DNA of 64,000 nucleotides from positions 4,495,001 through 4,559,000 of the forward strand of contig NZ_CP028922.1 in NCBI RefSeq assembly GCF_003060825.1, given 5' to 3'. The stretch comes from Paenibacillus sp. CAA11 (lineage in GTDB: Bacteria > Bacillota > Bacilli > Paenibacillales > Paenibacillaceae). Shown piece after piece: positions 63,772 to 64,000 of this stretch (its first letter is position 1; the number at the start of each line of letters is the position of its first letter). A program made the position numbers and the translations under genes. The notes under the pieces are model-generated. The model had not been told where the DNA came from. It ran no database searches and saw nothing but the letters and a program-made list of their open reading frames with translations.

Positions 63772-64000
63772 CTACTGCCGCCACCAGGCACTTACAGGGT
63801 AGGGTGCTTCACCTAGGATAACCTTCTCACCTATTTCTGGGGTAGTTATCGTTACGCCCTTCTGCTTTGCAGCTTGAATGGCGCGCTCCACGGGTTCGGT
63901 CCAAGGATGTAGTGCCAGCGTAAAGGCTGCCCAATGTACAGGAAGCAAAAGTCCGCCCCGCACATCAAGATGCGCCTGTATTGTCTGCTCGGGAGTCATA
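63772..64000 (-). CDS. MBL-fold metal-dependent hydrolase, C-terminal part, truncated by window edge
   Basis: The last 75 or so codons of a minus-strand gene whose start lies beyond 64000. QAHLDVRGGLLLPVHWAAF and TLALHPWTEPVERAIQAA match the end of the NAPE-PLD/UlaG-like metallo-beta-lactamase-fold family; the HW motif carries a metal-binding His. The visible part ends in VSAWWRQ. Substrate unknown. Confidence 0.82.
   Translation of the reverse strand, partial: MTPEQTIQAHLDVRGGLLLPVHWAAFTLALHPWTEPVERAIQAAKQKGVTITTPEIGEKVILGEAPYPVSAWWRQ

Overview
The window looks like a chromosomal segment of a Paenibacillus-type Firmicute (moderate to high GC). The evidence is the acetylase branch of diaminopimelate/lysine synthesis (dapH, an N-acetyl-DAP deacetylase and patA), an SLH-domain surface protein, YesM/YesN-type regulation beside a sugar ABC transporter, AAAGGAGG-type ribosome binding sites with many TTG starts, and an RRNPP-type peptide receptor. 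I see no rRNA, tRNA, CRISPR array, intact insertion sequence or prophage.

Layout. 1-295 is the 3' end of an alpha-amylase gene. 190-16369 is one long, tightly packed leftward operon for an exported or wall-linked acidic polysaccharide: chain-length regulator, four WbpB/A/D/E-like enzymes predicted to make UDP-2,3-diacetamido-2,3-dideoxyglucuronate, flippase, deacetylase-like protein, three GT4 glycosyltransferases, polymerase, polyprenyl-phosphate sugar-phosphate transferase, LCP ligase and a sugar epimerase. A secreted beta-helix protein (16615-17997) and a FemAB/GNAT-like protein (18170-19093) sit at its head. 19190-25292 holds a nitroreductase, a three-gene phosphorelay (dual-kinase hybrid sensor, lone receiver, BTAD response regulator) and a FlxA-like protein. 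25404-29681 holds pcp, patA, the deacetylase gene and dapH. 29796-34938 is a YdfHI/YdfJ-like two-component system with an MMPL exporter and a GT2 enzyme; two copies of one composite operator lie before the exporter and before the GT2 gene.

35411-37406 is an AT-rich island with an HTH-TPR (RRNPP) receptor and, overlapping its 3' end, a 39-codon signal-peptide-bearing propeptide gene with its own ribosome binding site. This is the best candidate for an undescribed system here: a private quorum-sensing pair. 37513-44668 holds a GyrI-like protein with a broken YafY-type regulator beside it, pepT, a DinB protein, an aldo/keto reductase, a MATE exporter, a soluble chemoreceptor and a small exported protein.

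44797-53796 is a galactoside-use locus: GH36 alpha-galactosidase, solute-binding lipoprotein, YesN/YesM pair and, divergently, two permeases; no ATPase is present, so a shared MsmX-type ATPase is likely. 53888-64000 holds a second DinB protein, a serine hydrolase, a diguanylate cyclase, an AGCS symporter, a cold-shock protein, a GNAT protein, a small acidic protein, a large SLH/Big2 surface protein, two tiny overlapping ORFs and the 3' end of an MBL-fold hydrolase gene. Coding starts were revised from the longest ORF wherever a ribosome binding site or family alignment pointed elsewhere.
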